Source: Azotobacter vinelandii CA (lineage in GTDB: Bacteria; Pseudomonadota; Gammaproteobacteria; Pseudomonadales; Pseudomonadaceae). Taken from it: a DNA stretch of 64,000 nt. Positions 40,947 through 50,102 of the stretch are shown in pieces. The stretch is taken from positions 4,392,501-4,456,500 of the forward strand of contig NC_021149.1 in assembly GCF_000380335.1 (NCBI RefSeq), given 5' to 3'. How positions within the stretch are numbered: the stretch's first letter is position 1; each line of letters begins with the position of its first letter. The notes beneath the pieces are model-generated. The model was not told the origin of the DNA. It made no database searches and saw only the letters and a program-made list of their open reading frames with translations. The position numbers and the translations under genes were made by a program.

Positions 40947-41798
40947 CTACTTCGCCAGGCCGAACAGCCGCGCGGCATTGTCGTGGAGCAGCTTGTCCAG
41001 CACGTCCTCGCGAAAGCCCAGGGCGAGGAAGTCGTCGATGGTCTGGCGGATCGGCCGGAACGGGTAGGACGAGCCGAACAGCAACTGCTCGCCGAGAAAG
41101 CCGTTGGCCGCCTGCACGTAGGCCGCCGTGCCCGGTTGGAACAGGTACATGTCCGGCACAGCGAGGATGTTCTCGTAGCGGAAGGCCACGCCGATCAGTT
41201 GCTGCACGTTCGGCCAGTAGCCGTGGTAGCAGACGATCGGCAGCGTCGGGAAGCTGCGCGCGACCTTGGCCAGCCGGCCGGGGTCGTTGAACGCCGGGTC
41301 GGGGGTGGTCGGCCCGGACATCAGGAACAGCGGGATCTTGCGTGCCGCCAGGTGCTCGTAGACTGGGAAATACAGCGGATCATCCGGGTGCCGGGCCGGT
41401 TCGCCGAAGCCCGGCTCCAGGTCGATGCCGGACAGGCCGAGTTGGTCGATGGCGCGGTCGATCTCCTCCACCGCGCCCTCGATGCCCTGCAGCGCCGGAT
41501 CGATGCCGGCGATGCCGAGCAGTTCGTCGTGGCCGTGGACGATCTCGTGGATGAAGTCGTTGGGCAGGTGCTGGGACGGAGTGTGCCGGCCGACCACCAC
41601 CGCCTTCTCCAGCCCGGCGTCGCGCACCTCGGCGAGAAAGCCCTCGGCGCTCAGCGAACGCTCGAAGTGCGCGTCGTCGCCACGGGTGCCGACCCGCCGG
41701 TTCAGCCAGCGCGCGGCGGCGTGCTCGGGCGAGCCTGGGGTGGCGCCGAAGAAGTCGTGTAGGTACGCCGGCCGGCAGCGCATGTCAATGACCTTCAT
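40947..41798 (-). CDS. Amidohydrolase_2-family protein lacking usual metal ligands
   Basis: 283-residue TIM-barrel protein of the amidohydrolase 2 (ACMSD/PDC-hydrolase) family. The fold is clear from [12 protein letters not shown] at the start, [18 protein letters not shown] near residue 130, [13 protein letters not shown] near 160, [20 protein letters not shown] near 190 and [11 protein letters not shown] near 245. The canonical N-terminal HxH is replaced by RCR, and the catalytic Asp of FGSDYPF is Ser. It may thus be metal-independent or non-catalytic. It overlaps ssuD by 4 bp (ATGA) and precedes the sulfhydrylase. Role in sulfonate use unknown. Confidence 0.78.
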   Translation of the reverse strand: MKVIDMRCRPAYLHDFFGATPGSPEHAAARWLNRRVGTRGDDAHFERSLSAEGFLAEVRDAGLEKAVVVGRHTPSQHLPNDFIHEIVHGHDELLGIAGIDPALQGIEGAVEEIDRAIDQLGLSGIDLEPGFGEPARHPDDPLYFPVYEHLAARKIPLFLMSGPTTPDPAFNDPGRLAKVARSFPTLPIVCYHGYWPNVQQLIGVAFRYENILAVPDMYLFQPGTAAYVQAANGFLGEQLLFGSSYPFRPIRQTIDDFLALGFREDVLDKLLHDNAARLFGLAK

Positions 41799-42928
41799 GC
41801 GGCGGCCTCGCTCTTGGTGGCGCGCACGTCGAAGGCGCCGCCGGTCAGTTCCTCCTCGACGGTCACCGGCTGCTTGCCGGGCAGCAGCGGGAACACCAGT
41901 TCGGCGAAGCGAATGGCCTCCTCCAGGTGCGGATAGCCGGAGAGCACGAAGCTGTCGACGCCGAGGTCGGCGTATTCCTTGAGGCGCGCGGCCACGGTCT
42001 GCGGGTCGCCGACCAGCGCGGTGCCGGCGCCGCCGCGCACCAGGCCGACCCCGGCCCAGAGGTTGGGGCTGACTTCCAGTTTGTCGCGCCGCCCGCCGTG
42101 CAGCGCGGCCATGCGCCGCTGGCCCTCGGAGTCCATGGCCGCGTAGTTGGCCTGGGCCTTGGCGATGGTCTCGTCGTCGAGATGGCTGATCAGCTTCTCG
42201 GCGGCGGCCCAGGCTTCCTCGTTGGTCTCGCGCACGATCACGTGCAGGCGCACGCCGAAGCGCACGCTGCGCCCGTACTTCTTCGCCCGCTCGCGCACGT
42301 CGGCGATCTTCTCGGCCACCGCCGCCGGCGGTTCGCCCCAGGTCAGGTAGGCGTCGACGTGCTTGGCCGCCAGTTCGTGGGCCGCCGGCGAGGAGCCGCC
42401 GAAATACAGCGGCGGATAGGGTTGCTGCACCGGCGGGAAGAAGTTCTTCGCGCCCTCGACGGTGACGTGCTTGCCGGCGAAGTCGACGGTCTTGCCCTGC
42501 AGCAGGTCGCGCCACACGGTGAGCACTTCGTCGGCCGCCTCGTAGCGCTCGTCATGGTCGAGGAACACACCGTCGGCGGCCAGTTCGGTGGCATCGCCGC
42601 CCGGCACCACGTTGAGCAGCAGGCGGCCCTTCAGCGCCTGGTCGAGAGTGGCGGCCTGGCGCGCGGTGGCGGTCGGGCCGCTGACCGAGGTGCGCAACGC
42701 CACCAGCAGCTTGATGCGGCTGGTCACTGGCACCAGGCTGGCCGCCGTCACCCAGGGGTCCAGGCAACTGCTGCCGGTGGGGATCAGCAGGCCGTCGTAG
42801 CCGAGGCTTTCGGCGGTCACGGCGATCTGCCGCATGTATTCGTTGGTCGCCGGGCGGCCGGAGGAAGACTTGCCGAGATAGCGGGTATCGCCGGAAGTGG
42901 GAAGGAACCAGAAGATGTCCAGACTCAT
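41795..42928 (-). CDS. ssuD: FMNH2-dependent alkanesulfonate monooxygenase
   Basis: Cleaves alkanesulfonates to aldehyde and sulfite with FMNH2 and O2. The 377-residue protein follows E. coli SsuD closely: [19 protein letters not shown] at the start, [14 protein letters not shown] near residue 47, [19 protein letters not shown] near 168, [18 protein letters not shown] near 220, [15 protein letters not shown] near 245 and [20 protein letters not shown] near 287. MsuD (methanesulfonate) is the close alternative, but these segments fit SsuD better. No ssuE reductase or ssuBC transporter lies nearby. A sigma-54 promoter is 53 bp upstream. Confidence 0.9.
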   Translation of the reverse strand: MSLDIFWFLPTSGDTRYLGKSSSGRPATNEYMRQIAVTAESLGYDGLLIPTGSSCLDPWVTAASLVPVTSRIKLLVALRTSVSGPTATARQAATLDQALKGRLLLNVVPGGDATELAADGVFLDHDERYEAADEVLTVWRDLLQGKTVDFAGKHVTVEGAKNFFPPVQQPYPPLYFGGSSPAAHELAAKHVDAYLTWGEPPAAVAEKIADVRERAKKYGRSVRFGVRLHVIVRETNEEAWAAAEKLISHLDDETIAKAQANYAAMDSEGQRRMAALHGGRRDKLEVSPNLWAGVGLVRGGAGTALVGDPQTVAARLKEYADLGVDSFVLSGYPHLEEAIRFAELVFPLLPGKQPVTVEEELTGGAFDVRATKSEAAA

Positions 42929-42981
42929 GAATGCGTGCCTCAGGATGAATGCGGGCGCAGCGATGCGCGGTCCATCCTTCC

Positions 42982-42997
42982 GGCAAGCCCCATGCCA
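42982..42997 (-). promoter_or_regulatory. Sigma-54 promoter of the ssuD operon
   Basis: Minus strand TGGCATGGGGCTTGCC, an excellent match to TGGCACG-N4-TTGCW (perfect TTGC), 53 bp before the ssuD ATG. Unlike the others it lacks clear enhancer elements at 54 and 84 bp. The nearest are at 43150-43212. Confidence 0.84.
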
Positions 42998-43149
42998 GAG
43001 CGCACCGGCGACTTCCGCAGCAAAGAAAATTGCGGCGAAATATCGGAAGACGGCAAACAAGAAACGCGATCTTGCAGAAAAAGCCCAACGGATCGCGGAG
43101 CATGCCGGCCCCCTCGTCCGCCGCCGTTACCGCCAGTGCTGCGGGATAT

Positions 43150-43212
43150 CTGTCCTCCCGGCAACACTTTGCGGAGCAAGTGTTGCAGGAGAAACAGTTG
43201 CCCGAGCAACAG
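43150..43212 (-). promoter_or_regulatory. Cluster of SfnR-type elements in the ssuD-msuC divergent region
   Basis: CTGTCC-TCCCGG-CAACAC (43150-43167), GTGTTG-CAGGAG-AAACAG (43180-43197, 30 bp further) and CAGTTG-CCCGAG-CAACAG (43195-43212). The first two keep the 30-bp offset of other pairs but lie about 153 and 183 bp from the ssuD -24 box, roughly 100 bp farther than standard. Confidence 0.5.
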
Positions 43213-43249
43213 TTGAGCCCGCCCAGGCGACAACCTTGCCGAATCCCTT

Positions 43250-43312
43250 AAGCAAATAACAAAAAGATATTTAATCTTGAATTTTTATATCGCCTAGATT
43301 AGCCACATCGAT
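43250..43312. other. AT-rich island in the ssuD-msuC divergent gap
   Basis: The 612-bp gap 42929-43540 has no gene. Amid GC-rich DNA it holds a sharply AT-rich segment (runs such as AAATAACAAAAAGATATTTAA). It lies between the two enhancer clusters, so it could be a bend/IHF region or a site for the sulfur regulator CysB, which favours AT-rich targets. No specific motif can be assigned. Confidence 0.5.
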
Positions 43313-43357
43313 TCTTCGGGCCAGCCGACCGCGATGCGCCAGCCCGGGAGCGGCCAA

Positions 43358-43432
43358 CTGTTGGCTCGACAACAGTCGATCAAGTGTTGCCCCGGCAACA
43401 GCGATTCAACAATGCAGTACCGGAGGCAACAG
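43358..43432 (+). promoter_or_regulatory. Three SfnR-type enhancer elements upstream of msuC-sfnR
   Basis: CTGTTG-GCTCGA-CAACAG (43358-43375, perfectly symmetric), GTGTTG-CCCCGG-CAACAG (43384-43401) and CAGTAC-CGGAGG-CAACAG (43415-43432). The last two end 84 and 53 bp before the -24 box, the same spacing as elsewhere. The perfect palindrome defines the consensus. Sites before the sfnR operon imply autoregulation. Confidence 0.75.
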
Positions 43433-43484
43433 GAACGGCTTGGTGAAATTCGCCAAGCCGTTGATTCGAAAGCACTTCCTGGCA

Positions 43485-43500
43485 TGGCACAGGGATTGCC
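43485..43500 (+). promoter_or_regulatory. Sigma-54 promoter of msuC-sfnR
   Basis: TGGCACAGGGATTGCC matches TGGCACG-N4-TTGCW except for A at the seventh base and C at the last. The start codon of msuC is 40 bp downstream. Confidence 0.86.
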
Positions 43501-43540
43501 GTCATTGGGGCCAGTCGAACCACAGCCAGAGGAACAGCGT

Positions 43541-44728
43541 GTGACCGCCATCCAACAACCCAAGGTTCTGCCGCCCCTGCAGATCGCCCGCAAACTGGCC
43601 GCCGAATTCGCCGAGACCGCCGCCGAGCGCGATCTGCAGGGCGGCACGCCGAAGGCCCAGCGCGATGCCCTGCGCCAGAGCGGCCTGCTGGCCCTGGCCA
43701 TCCCCCGCCAGTACGGCGGCCTGGGCGCCAGTTGGTGCGAGACCCTGGAGATCGTCCGCGAGTTCGCCCGCGTCGACAGCTCGATCGCCCATGTCTACGG
43801 TTTCCAGCACCTGATGCTGGCCACCGTGCGCCTGTTTTCCCGTCCGGACCAGTGGCAACCCTGGTTCGAGCAGACCGCGCGCAACCAGTGGTTCTGGGGC
43901 AACGCCCTGAACCCCCTGGATACCCGCACCATCGCCCGCCGGTTCGACGGCTGGCGCGAATTCTCCGGACGCAAGAGCTTCTGCTCCGGCTCGGCCGACT
44001 CGGAAATGCTGATCGCCTCGGCGCTCGACGAGAGCAATGGCGGCAAGCTGCTGATCGCCGCGCTGCCCAGCGGACGCAGCGGCATCACCCTGCACGACGA
44101 CTGGGACAACATGGGCCAGCGCCAGACCGACAGCGGCAACGTCACCTTCGAGCGGGTGCGCGTCGAGGAGAACGAGCTGCTGCTGGACCCCGGTCCGCTG
44201 AGCACGCCCTTCGCCTGCCTGCGCCCGCTGATCGCCCAGTTGACCTTCGTCAACCTGTTCCTCGGCATCGCCGAAGGCGCCTTCGCCGAAGCCCGTCACT
44301 ACACGCTCAAGGAAACCCGGCCGTGGTTCAAGTCCAGCGCCGCGCACATCGGCGAGGACCCCTATACCCTGCGCCACTTCGGCGAGTTCTGGGTCGGCCT
44401 GGAAAGCGTGCGCCTGCTCGCCGAGCGGGCCAATGCGCTGCTCGACGAGGCCTGGAGCAAGGAGGAACGCCTCGGCGCCGAGGAACGCGGCCGGCTCGCG
44501 GTGGCCATCGCCACCGCCAAGGTCGCCGCCAGTCGCGTCGGCCTCGAGCTGACCGGCCGGCTGTTCGAAGTCACCGGCGCCCGCGCCACTCATGCCGCCC
44601 TGCGCCTGGATCGCTACTGGCGCAACCTGCGTACCCAGACCCTGCACGACCCGCTGGACTACAAGCTCCACGAGTTGGGCGACTGGGCGCTGAACGGGAC
44701 GCTGCCGACCCCAACCTTCTACTCGTAG
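43541..44728 (+). CDS. msuC: FMNH2-dependent methanesulfinate monooxygenase-like flavoprotein
   Basis: 395-residue acyl-CoA-dehydrogenase-fold flavoprotein that strongly resembles Pseudomonas MsuC, which oxidises methanesulfinate to methanesulfonate, the product of SfnG being methanesulfinate. PPLQIARKLAAEFAETAAER, WFWGNALNPLDTRTIARRF, GRKSFCSGSADSEMLIASA, DDWDNMGQRQTDSGNVTFER and LDRYWRNLRTQTLHDPLDYK are characteristic. A GTG start is chosen because AGAGGA lies five bases upstream and alignment begins there; ATG-started extensions would run into the promoter. It is followed after 9 bp by sfnR, as in other pseudomonads. Confidence 0.88.
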   Translation: MTAIQQPKVLPPLQIARKLAAEFAETAAERDLQGGTPKAQRDALRQSGLLALAIPRQYGGLGASWCETLEIVREFARVDSSIAHVYGFQHLMLATVRLFSRPDQWQPWFEQTARNQWFWGNALNPLDTRTIARRFDGWREFSGRKSFCSGSADSEMLIASALDESNGGKLLIAALPSGRSGITLHDDWDNMGQRQTDSGNVTFERVRVEENELLLDPGPLSTPFACLRPLIAQLTFVNLFLGIAEGAFAEARHYTLKETRPWFKSSAAHIGEDPYTLRHFGEFWVGLESVRLLAERANALLDEAWSKEERLGAEERGRLAVAIATAKVAASRVGLELTGRLFEVTGARATHAALRLDRYWRNLRTQTLHDPLDYKLHELGDWALNGTLPTPTFYS

Positions 44729-44737
44729 CCGTCGACC

Positions 44738-45841
<1,104 letters not shown>

Positions 45842-45974
45842 GTCCGCCCCGGACGACGGTCAGACGGACGAAACAGGGGCCGTCCATACTGTGAGGAGCA
45901 TGCTGTCGCACGCGTCGCCGCCCGACCGTGACCCGGTCCGGCGGTGCTCCCCCGAGCCCGGTGAAGAGTCCCCG

Positions 45975-47336
45975 ATGCCTGAAATCCGCGCCCTGCCCCA
46001 GCACCGCTCCCGACCGGACCGCGCGCCCGTCAGCCTGGGCCAGGCCCTGCGCTTCTGGTTCAAGCTCGGCTTCATCAGCTTCGGCGGTCCGGCCGGGCAG
46101 ATTTCGATCCTGCACCAGGAACTGGTCGAGCGCCGCCGCTGGATCTCCGAAAGCCGTTTCCTGCATGCCCTGAACTTCTGCATGCTGCTGCCCGGCCCCG
46201 AGGCGCAGCAGCTCGCCACCTACCTCGGCTGGCTGCTGCACGGTACCCGCGGCGGGGTGATCGCCGGGGTGCTGTTCGTGCTGCCCTCGCTGTTCATCCT
46301 GATCGCCCTGTCCTGGATCTACCTCGCCTTCGGCGACGTACCGCTGGTCGCCGGGCTGTTCTACGGCATCAAGCCGGCGGTGACCGCCATCGTCGTCCAC
46401 GCCGCCCACCGCATCGGCTCGCGCACCCTGCGCAACGCCTGGCTGTGGGCGATCGCCGCGGCGGCTTTCGTGGCGATCTTCGCCCTCGACGCACCCTTTC
46501 CGCTGATCGTGCTGGGCGCCGCGCTGCTCGGCCACCTGGGCGGGCGCCTGGCGCCGGAGCTATTCGGCGCCGACAGTCATGCGGCGGCGAAACGCGACTC
46601 CGGCCCGGCGCTGATCGACGACCACAGCCCGACGCCCGCGCATGCGCGCTTCAGCCGCGCGCGGCTGGCGCGCCTGCTGCTGGTCGGCGCCCTGCTCTGG
46701 CTGCTGCCGATGGGCCTGCTGACCGCGCTCTACGGTTGGCACGGCACCCTGACGCAGATGGGCTGGTTCTTCACCAAGGCCGCGCTGCTCACCGTCGGCG
46801 GCGCCTACGCCGTGCTGCCCTACGTCTACCAGGGCGCGGTCGGCCACTACGGCTGGCTGACCCCGACGCAGATGATCGACGGCCTGGCCCTCGGCGAGAC
46901 CACGCCGGGGCCGCTGATCATGGTGGTGGCTTTCGTCGGCTTCGTCGGCGGCTACGTGCGCCAGGTGTTCGGCGCGGAGCAGGCCTTCCTCGCCGGCACG
47001 CTGGCCGCCTGCCTGGTCACCTGGTTCACCTTCCTGCCGTCGTTCCTCTTCGTCCTCGCCGGCGGCCCGCTGGTGGAGTCCACCCACGGCGAACTGAAAT
47101 TCACCGCCCCGCTGACCGCCATCACCGCCGCCGTGGTGGGGGTGATCTTCAACCTGGCGCTGTTCTTCGGCTACCACGTGCTCTGGCCCGAGGGCTCCGC
47201 CGGCCGCTTCGACTGGCCCTCGGCGCTGCTCGCCGCGGCCGCCGCCGTCGCGCTGTTCCGCTTCGGGCGCGGGGTGATCGAGGTGCTGGCGGGCTGTGCG
47301 CTGGCGGGCCTGCTGGTGCACCTGGCCTTGCACTGA
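45975..47336 (+). CDS. chrA: Chromate/anion transporter, ChrA (CHR) family
   Basis: 453-residue inner-membrane protein made of two homologous CHR halves. Half 1 contains FKLGFISFGGPAGQISILHQ and LLPGPEAQQLATYLGWLLHG; half 2 contains FFTKAALLTVGGAYAVLPYV and LALGETTPGPLIMVVAFVGF. About ten membrane segments are visible. CHR proteins expel chromate, a sulfate analogue, and several bacterial members are induced by sulfur limitation or lie next to sulfur genes. It follows sfnR by 133 bp on the same strand without a visible new sigma-54 site. Whether it moves chromate, sulfate or sulfite here is open. Confidence 0.9.
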   Translation: MPEIRALPQHRSRPDRAPVSLGQALRFWFKLGFISFGGPAGQISILHQELVERRRWISESRFLHALNFCMLLPGPEAQQLATYLGWLLHGTRGGVIAGVLFVLPSLFILIALSWIYLAFGDVPLVAGLFYGIKPAVTAIVVHAAHRIGSRTLRNAWLWAIAAAAFVAIFALDAPFPLIVLGAALLGHLGGRLAPELFGADSHAAAKRDSGPALIDDHSPTPAHARFSRARLARLLLVGALLWLLPMGLLTALYGWHGTLTQMGWFFTKAALLTVGGAYAVLPYVYQGAVGHYGWLTPTQMIDGLALGETTPGPLIMVVAFVGFVGGYVRQVFGAEQAFLAGTLAACLVTWFTFLPSFLFVLAGGPLVESTHGELKFTAPLTAITAAVVGVIFNLALFFGYHVLWPEGSAGRFDWPSALLAAAAAVALFRFGRGVIEVLAGCALAGLLVHLALH

Positions 47337-47482
47337 CGGGAAAAGAACATCCAGGGACCTATCCCGCTGGCCGGGCCGCATGCCATGCAATGATTCGCGA
47401 GGCGAAAGCGGCATCGCCGAAAGGGATGGGCGTTCGGTCCGGCGCGAACCCGGGGCTTTGCCAGGGCCGGCCCGGCACCAAC

Positions 47483-47755
47483 TTAGTTCACGGCCTCTTT
47501 CAGGCCCTTGCCCGCCTTGAAACCGGGCGTTTTCGCCGCAGCGATCTCGATCTCCTTGCCTGTCTGGGGATTGCGCCCGGTACGCGCCGCCCGCTCCTTG
47601 ACGCTGAAGGTCCCGAACCCGATCAGCCCCACTTCATGACCGGCTTTCAGCTCCGCCGTGATCGTTTCCAGCAGCGCATTGACAACCTTGGTGGCAGTGT
47701 TCTTATCGAGATCGGCGTGGGTGGATACGCTGGCGATCAGTTCGGATTTGTTCAT
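47483..47755 (-). CDS. HU-type nucleoid DNA-binding protein
   Basis: 90-residue HU-beta-like histone-like protein. [20 protein letters not shown] at the start, the beta-arm [24 protein letters not shown], and [13 protein letters not shown] at the end are diagnostic. It binds and bends DNA non-specifically in the nucleoid. It differs enough from the usual HupB (residues 10-30) to be a paralogue of the housekeeping copy, which in pseudomonads lies near lon. It is a lone gene here. Confidence 0.93.
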   Translation of the reverse strand: MNKSELIASVSTHADLDKNTATKVVNALLETITAELKAGHEVGLIGFGTFSVKERAARTGRNPQTGKEIEIAAAKTPGFKAGKGLKEAVN

Positions 47756-48475
47756 CGGGATTTCTCGGCTTGTGGCTGGTAATGGAGGACAGGGGTCCTC
47801 GGGGTGTCCGACCATACGGCATTTGTGGTCAATCGGCGATACGAATCGCGAATTCGGCCAGTGTTTTCGGTGGATTCGCCGGCTTTTGCCCAGGGCGCGT
47901 CATCGATTGTCTCCCGCGTTGCGGCAGACGGGTTCCGGTCTCAGGAGACGGCCTTCGCACGTATCGGGCCATGCCTGGCGGCCGGTTCGCCCACCGCCAC
48001 AAAATGCAAAAAACTAATTTAAGACAAAAATATATATATAAAAATAATAATAACTATAGAGAGAAATGTACTTTTACAGGGATTTTTCATAGCTGTAGTT
48101 TCGACTCCAGCCGACCCCCTCTTCCGGTTGGAGGCAACCGACCAGCCATCGACCTGGTTTCATGAAGAGGGGAACGGAATGCAAGCGCAGCCAAGCCACC
48201 GAGCCGACCTTTCCTTTGCGTACGACGAGTTTTCGTACCGCGAGTGTCCGCACGGCGCGGGCGGCCCCGGGCTCTTCGGAGCGCTCCGCTCCTCCAGCGA
48301 CTCCACCGGTATCGCCCTTCTCCGGGCGCGGCCTTCGCATCGTCGCTCCCCGGCCTCGCGGGGAGCTTTCCAGCCAATCCGGCCATCCCGCCCCCGCCAA
48401 GGCAGCCGCCCCGCGCGACTGCCGGCGCAGCGCGCCGGAATCCCTTTGCCCCAGACCAGAGGAGGTAAACGATAA
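47756..48475. other. 720-bp gap with an AT-rich control region before the second organosulfur cluster
   Basis: No gene is supported. Positions 48000-48095 are extremely AT-rich for this DNA (ATATATATATAAAAATAATA type). Positions 48120-48460 are GC-rich, with short open frames lacking any domain. A GG/GC-spaced sequence TGGCGGCCGGTTCGCC (47955-47970) only weakly resembles a -24/-12 promoter and has no CTGTTG elements upstream. The AT-rich part may hold a sigma-70/CysB-type promoter for 48476 and beyond. The ribosome-binding site AGGAGGT is near 48461. Confidence 0.55.
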
Positions 48476-49810
48476 ATGTCCAAGGCTCCCGGATCATTGA
48501 AACTGGGTTTGCTGCTCAACTCGCCGGGAGGCTCCCGAGCCGGCGTGGTGACGGCGGGTCCGGCCCGCCCGTCCCTGCTTTCCGAATACCAGGAGGCGGT
48601 GCGCCAGTTGGAGAAGGCCCGTTTCGACTTCGCCATGGTCGCCGACACGGTGTTCAGCGACGTGGACAACCTGACGCCACCACGGCCGGAACCGGTCACC
48701 CTGTTCGCGGCGCTGGCGGCCGTGACCTCCCACATCGGCCTGCTGTCCACCGTGTCCACCAGTTTCACCGAACCCTTCAACCTGGCCCGGCAGATCCTCT
48801 CCCTGGATCACTTGAGCAACGGCCGGGCGGCCTGGAACGTGGTGACCTCCAGCGCCGGCGAACGCAACTTCGGCACCACGCCCCTGCCCGCCCACAGCGA
48901 GCGCTACCGGCGCGGGCTGGAATACGTCGAGGTGGTGCGCAAGCTGTGGGACTCCTGGGAAGAGGACGCGCTCTACCTGGATACCGACCGGAGACTCGCC
49001 GTCGATGCCGGCAAGGTGCACAGGATCGACCACCGGGGCAAGTTCTTCTCCGTGGAAGGCCCGCTGAACCTGTCCCGCTCGCCACAGGGCCAGCCGGTGC
49101 TGTTCCAGGCCGGCTCGTCGGAGGACGGCAAGGCGTTCGCGGCGCATTTCGCCGAGGGCGTCTACACCGCCCAGCACACGCTGAAGGAGGCCCGGCAGTT
49201 CTACGACGACCTCAAGGAAAAGACCCGTCGCGCCGGGCGCAATCCCGACCACATCAAGATCCTGCCCGGCCTCAGCACCCTGATCGGCGACACCGAGGAG
49301 GCGGCCCGGCGTCTGGACGAGCAACAGTTCGAGGCCTCCGGCCGCAGCGCCGTCCAAGCCCTGGAAAGCAACCTGGGCGGCATCGATGTGAGCGACCTGG
49401 ACCTGGACCAGAGGATTCCCGCGGAACGCCTGCCCGCCCTGCTCAGCGTCGAGGGACGCCAGAGCCGCTACGGCATCTTCCGCCAGCGCGCCCTGGAGGA
49501 AGGCTGGACGCTGCGCCAGTTGCTGAAGCTGCAGGCGGCTTCCGCCGGGCACGGGCGGATCGTCGGCACGCCGGAACAGGTGGCCGACCGCATCCAGGAA
49601 TGGTTCCTCAACGGCGCCGCGGACGGCTTCATCGTCATGCCGGGCCAGGGCCCGGAGGGCAGCACCCTGTTCGCCGAGCAGGTGGTGCCGATCCTGCAGC
49701 GGCGCGGCCTGTTCCGTACGGACTACGAGGCCGGCACCCTGCGCGGCAACCTGGGGTTGCCCATTCCCCGGAGCCACTACGGCGGCTGGCGGAAAGTGGC
49801 CGGGGAATGA
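48476..49810 (+). CDS. DszA/NtaA-family FMNH2-dependent monooxygenase (second organosulfur cluster, copy 1)
   Basis: 444-residue luciferase-like monooxygenase. SLDHLSNGRAAWNVVTSSAG near residue 111, NLSRSPQGQPVLFQAGSSED near 200, GRNPDHIKILPGLSTLIGDT near 255, IVGTPEQVADRIQEWFLNGA near 362 and RRGLFRTDYEAGTLRGNLGL near 408 are DszA/NtaA hallmarks and closer to true DszA than the copies at 27.9 and 36.4 kb. AGGAGGT nine bases before the ATG is the strongest ribosome-binding site in the region. It is followed by a TonB receptor and a second DszA-type gene. Confidence 0.9.
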   Translation: MSKAPGSLKLGLLLNSPGGSRAGVVTAGPARPSLLSEYQEAVRQLEKARFDFAMVADTVFSDVDNLTPPRPEPVTLFAALAAVTSHIGLLSTVSTSFTEPFNLARQILSLDHLSNGRAAWNVVTSSAGERNFGTTPLPAHSERYRRGLEYVEVVRKLWDSWEEDALYLDTDRRLAVDAGKVHRIDHRGKFFSVEGPLNLSRSPQGQPVLFQAGSSEDGKAFAAHFAEGVYTAQHTLKEARQFYDDLKEKTRRAGRNPDHIKILPGLSTLIGDTEEAARRLDEQQFEASGRSAVQALESNLGGIDVSDLDLDQRIPAERLPALLSVEGRQSRYGIFRQRALEEGWTLRQLLKLQAASAGHGRIVGTPEQVADRIQEWFLNGAADGFIVMPGQGPEGSTLFAEQVVPILQRRGLFRTDYEAGTLRGNLGLPIPRSHYGGWRKVAGE

Positions 49811-50102
49811 TGCGGAAAGTCGTTTTTCCCGTACCGATCACAAGGAGAGGAATTATCGACCGATAGTTCGAGCGGCCATGTTTTCCATGGTCGCTTCATA
49901 TGAATAAAACGGCCGAAGTTCCCGACGACCGCTTCAAGGTTATTCGATAGAAACCGCGAAAAACGCGGTAAGGCGAATCATTGCCCGCTTACGGGGATTT
50001 CCATCGATCGAAAAGTCGATCCGCATTGGTTTTTCCATGTTGGAAAGTTGCCTGGACAGATCCTCGTAACAGGCGGGGCCGCCGAAACAAGGAGTTCGCA
50101 CG

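Noticed and set aside
43092-43107. Second -24/-12-like site (CGGCATGCTCCGCGAT) upstream of ssuD
   Set aside because: The -12 box is poor and its distances to the 43150 and 43180 elements (43 and 73 bp) do not match the pattern. The site at 42982-42997 is much better.
47955-47970. Possible sigma-54 promoter for the 48.5-kb cluster
   Set aside because: TGGCGGCCGGTTCGCC has GG and GC at the right spacing but poor -24 and -12 boxes. It lies over 500 bp from the gene, and no CTGTTG-N6-CAACAG element is at the expected distance.
48128-48500. Small open frames in the gap before the DszA-type gene
   Set aside because: Several overlapping frames on both strands of about 75-135 codons have no domain, poor ribosome-binding sites and Pro/Arg/Ser-rich composition typical of non-coding GC-rich DNA.
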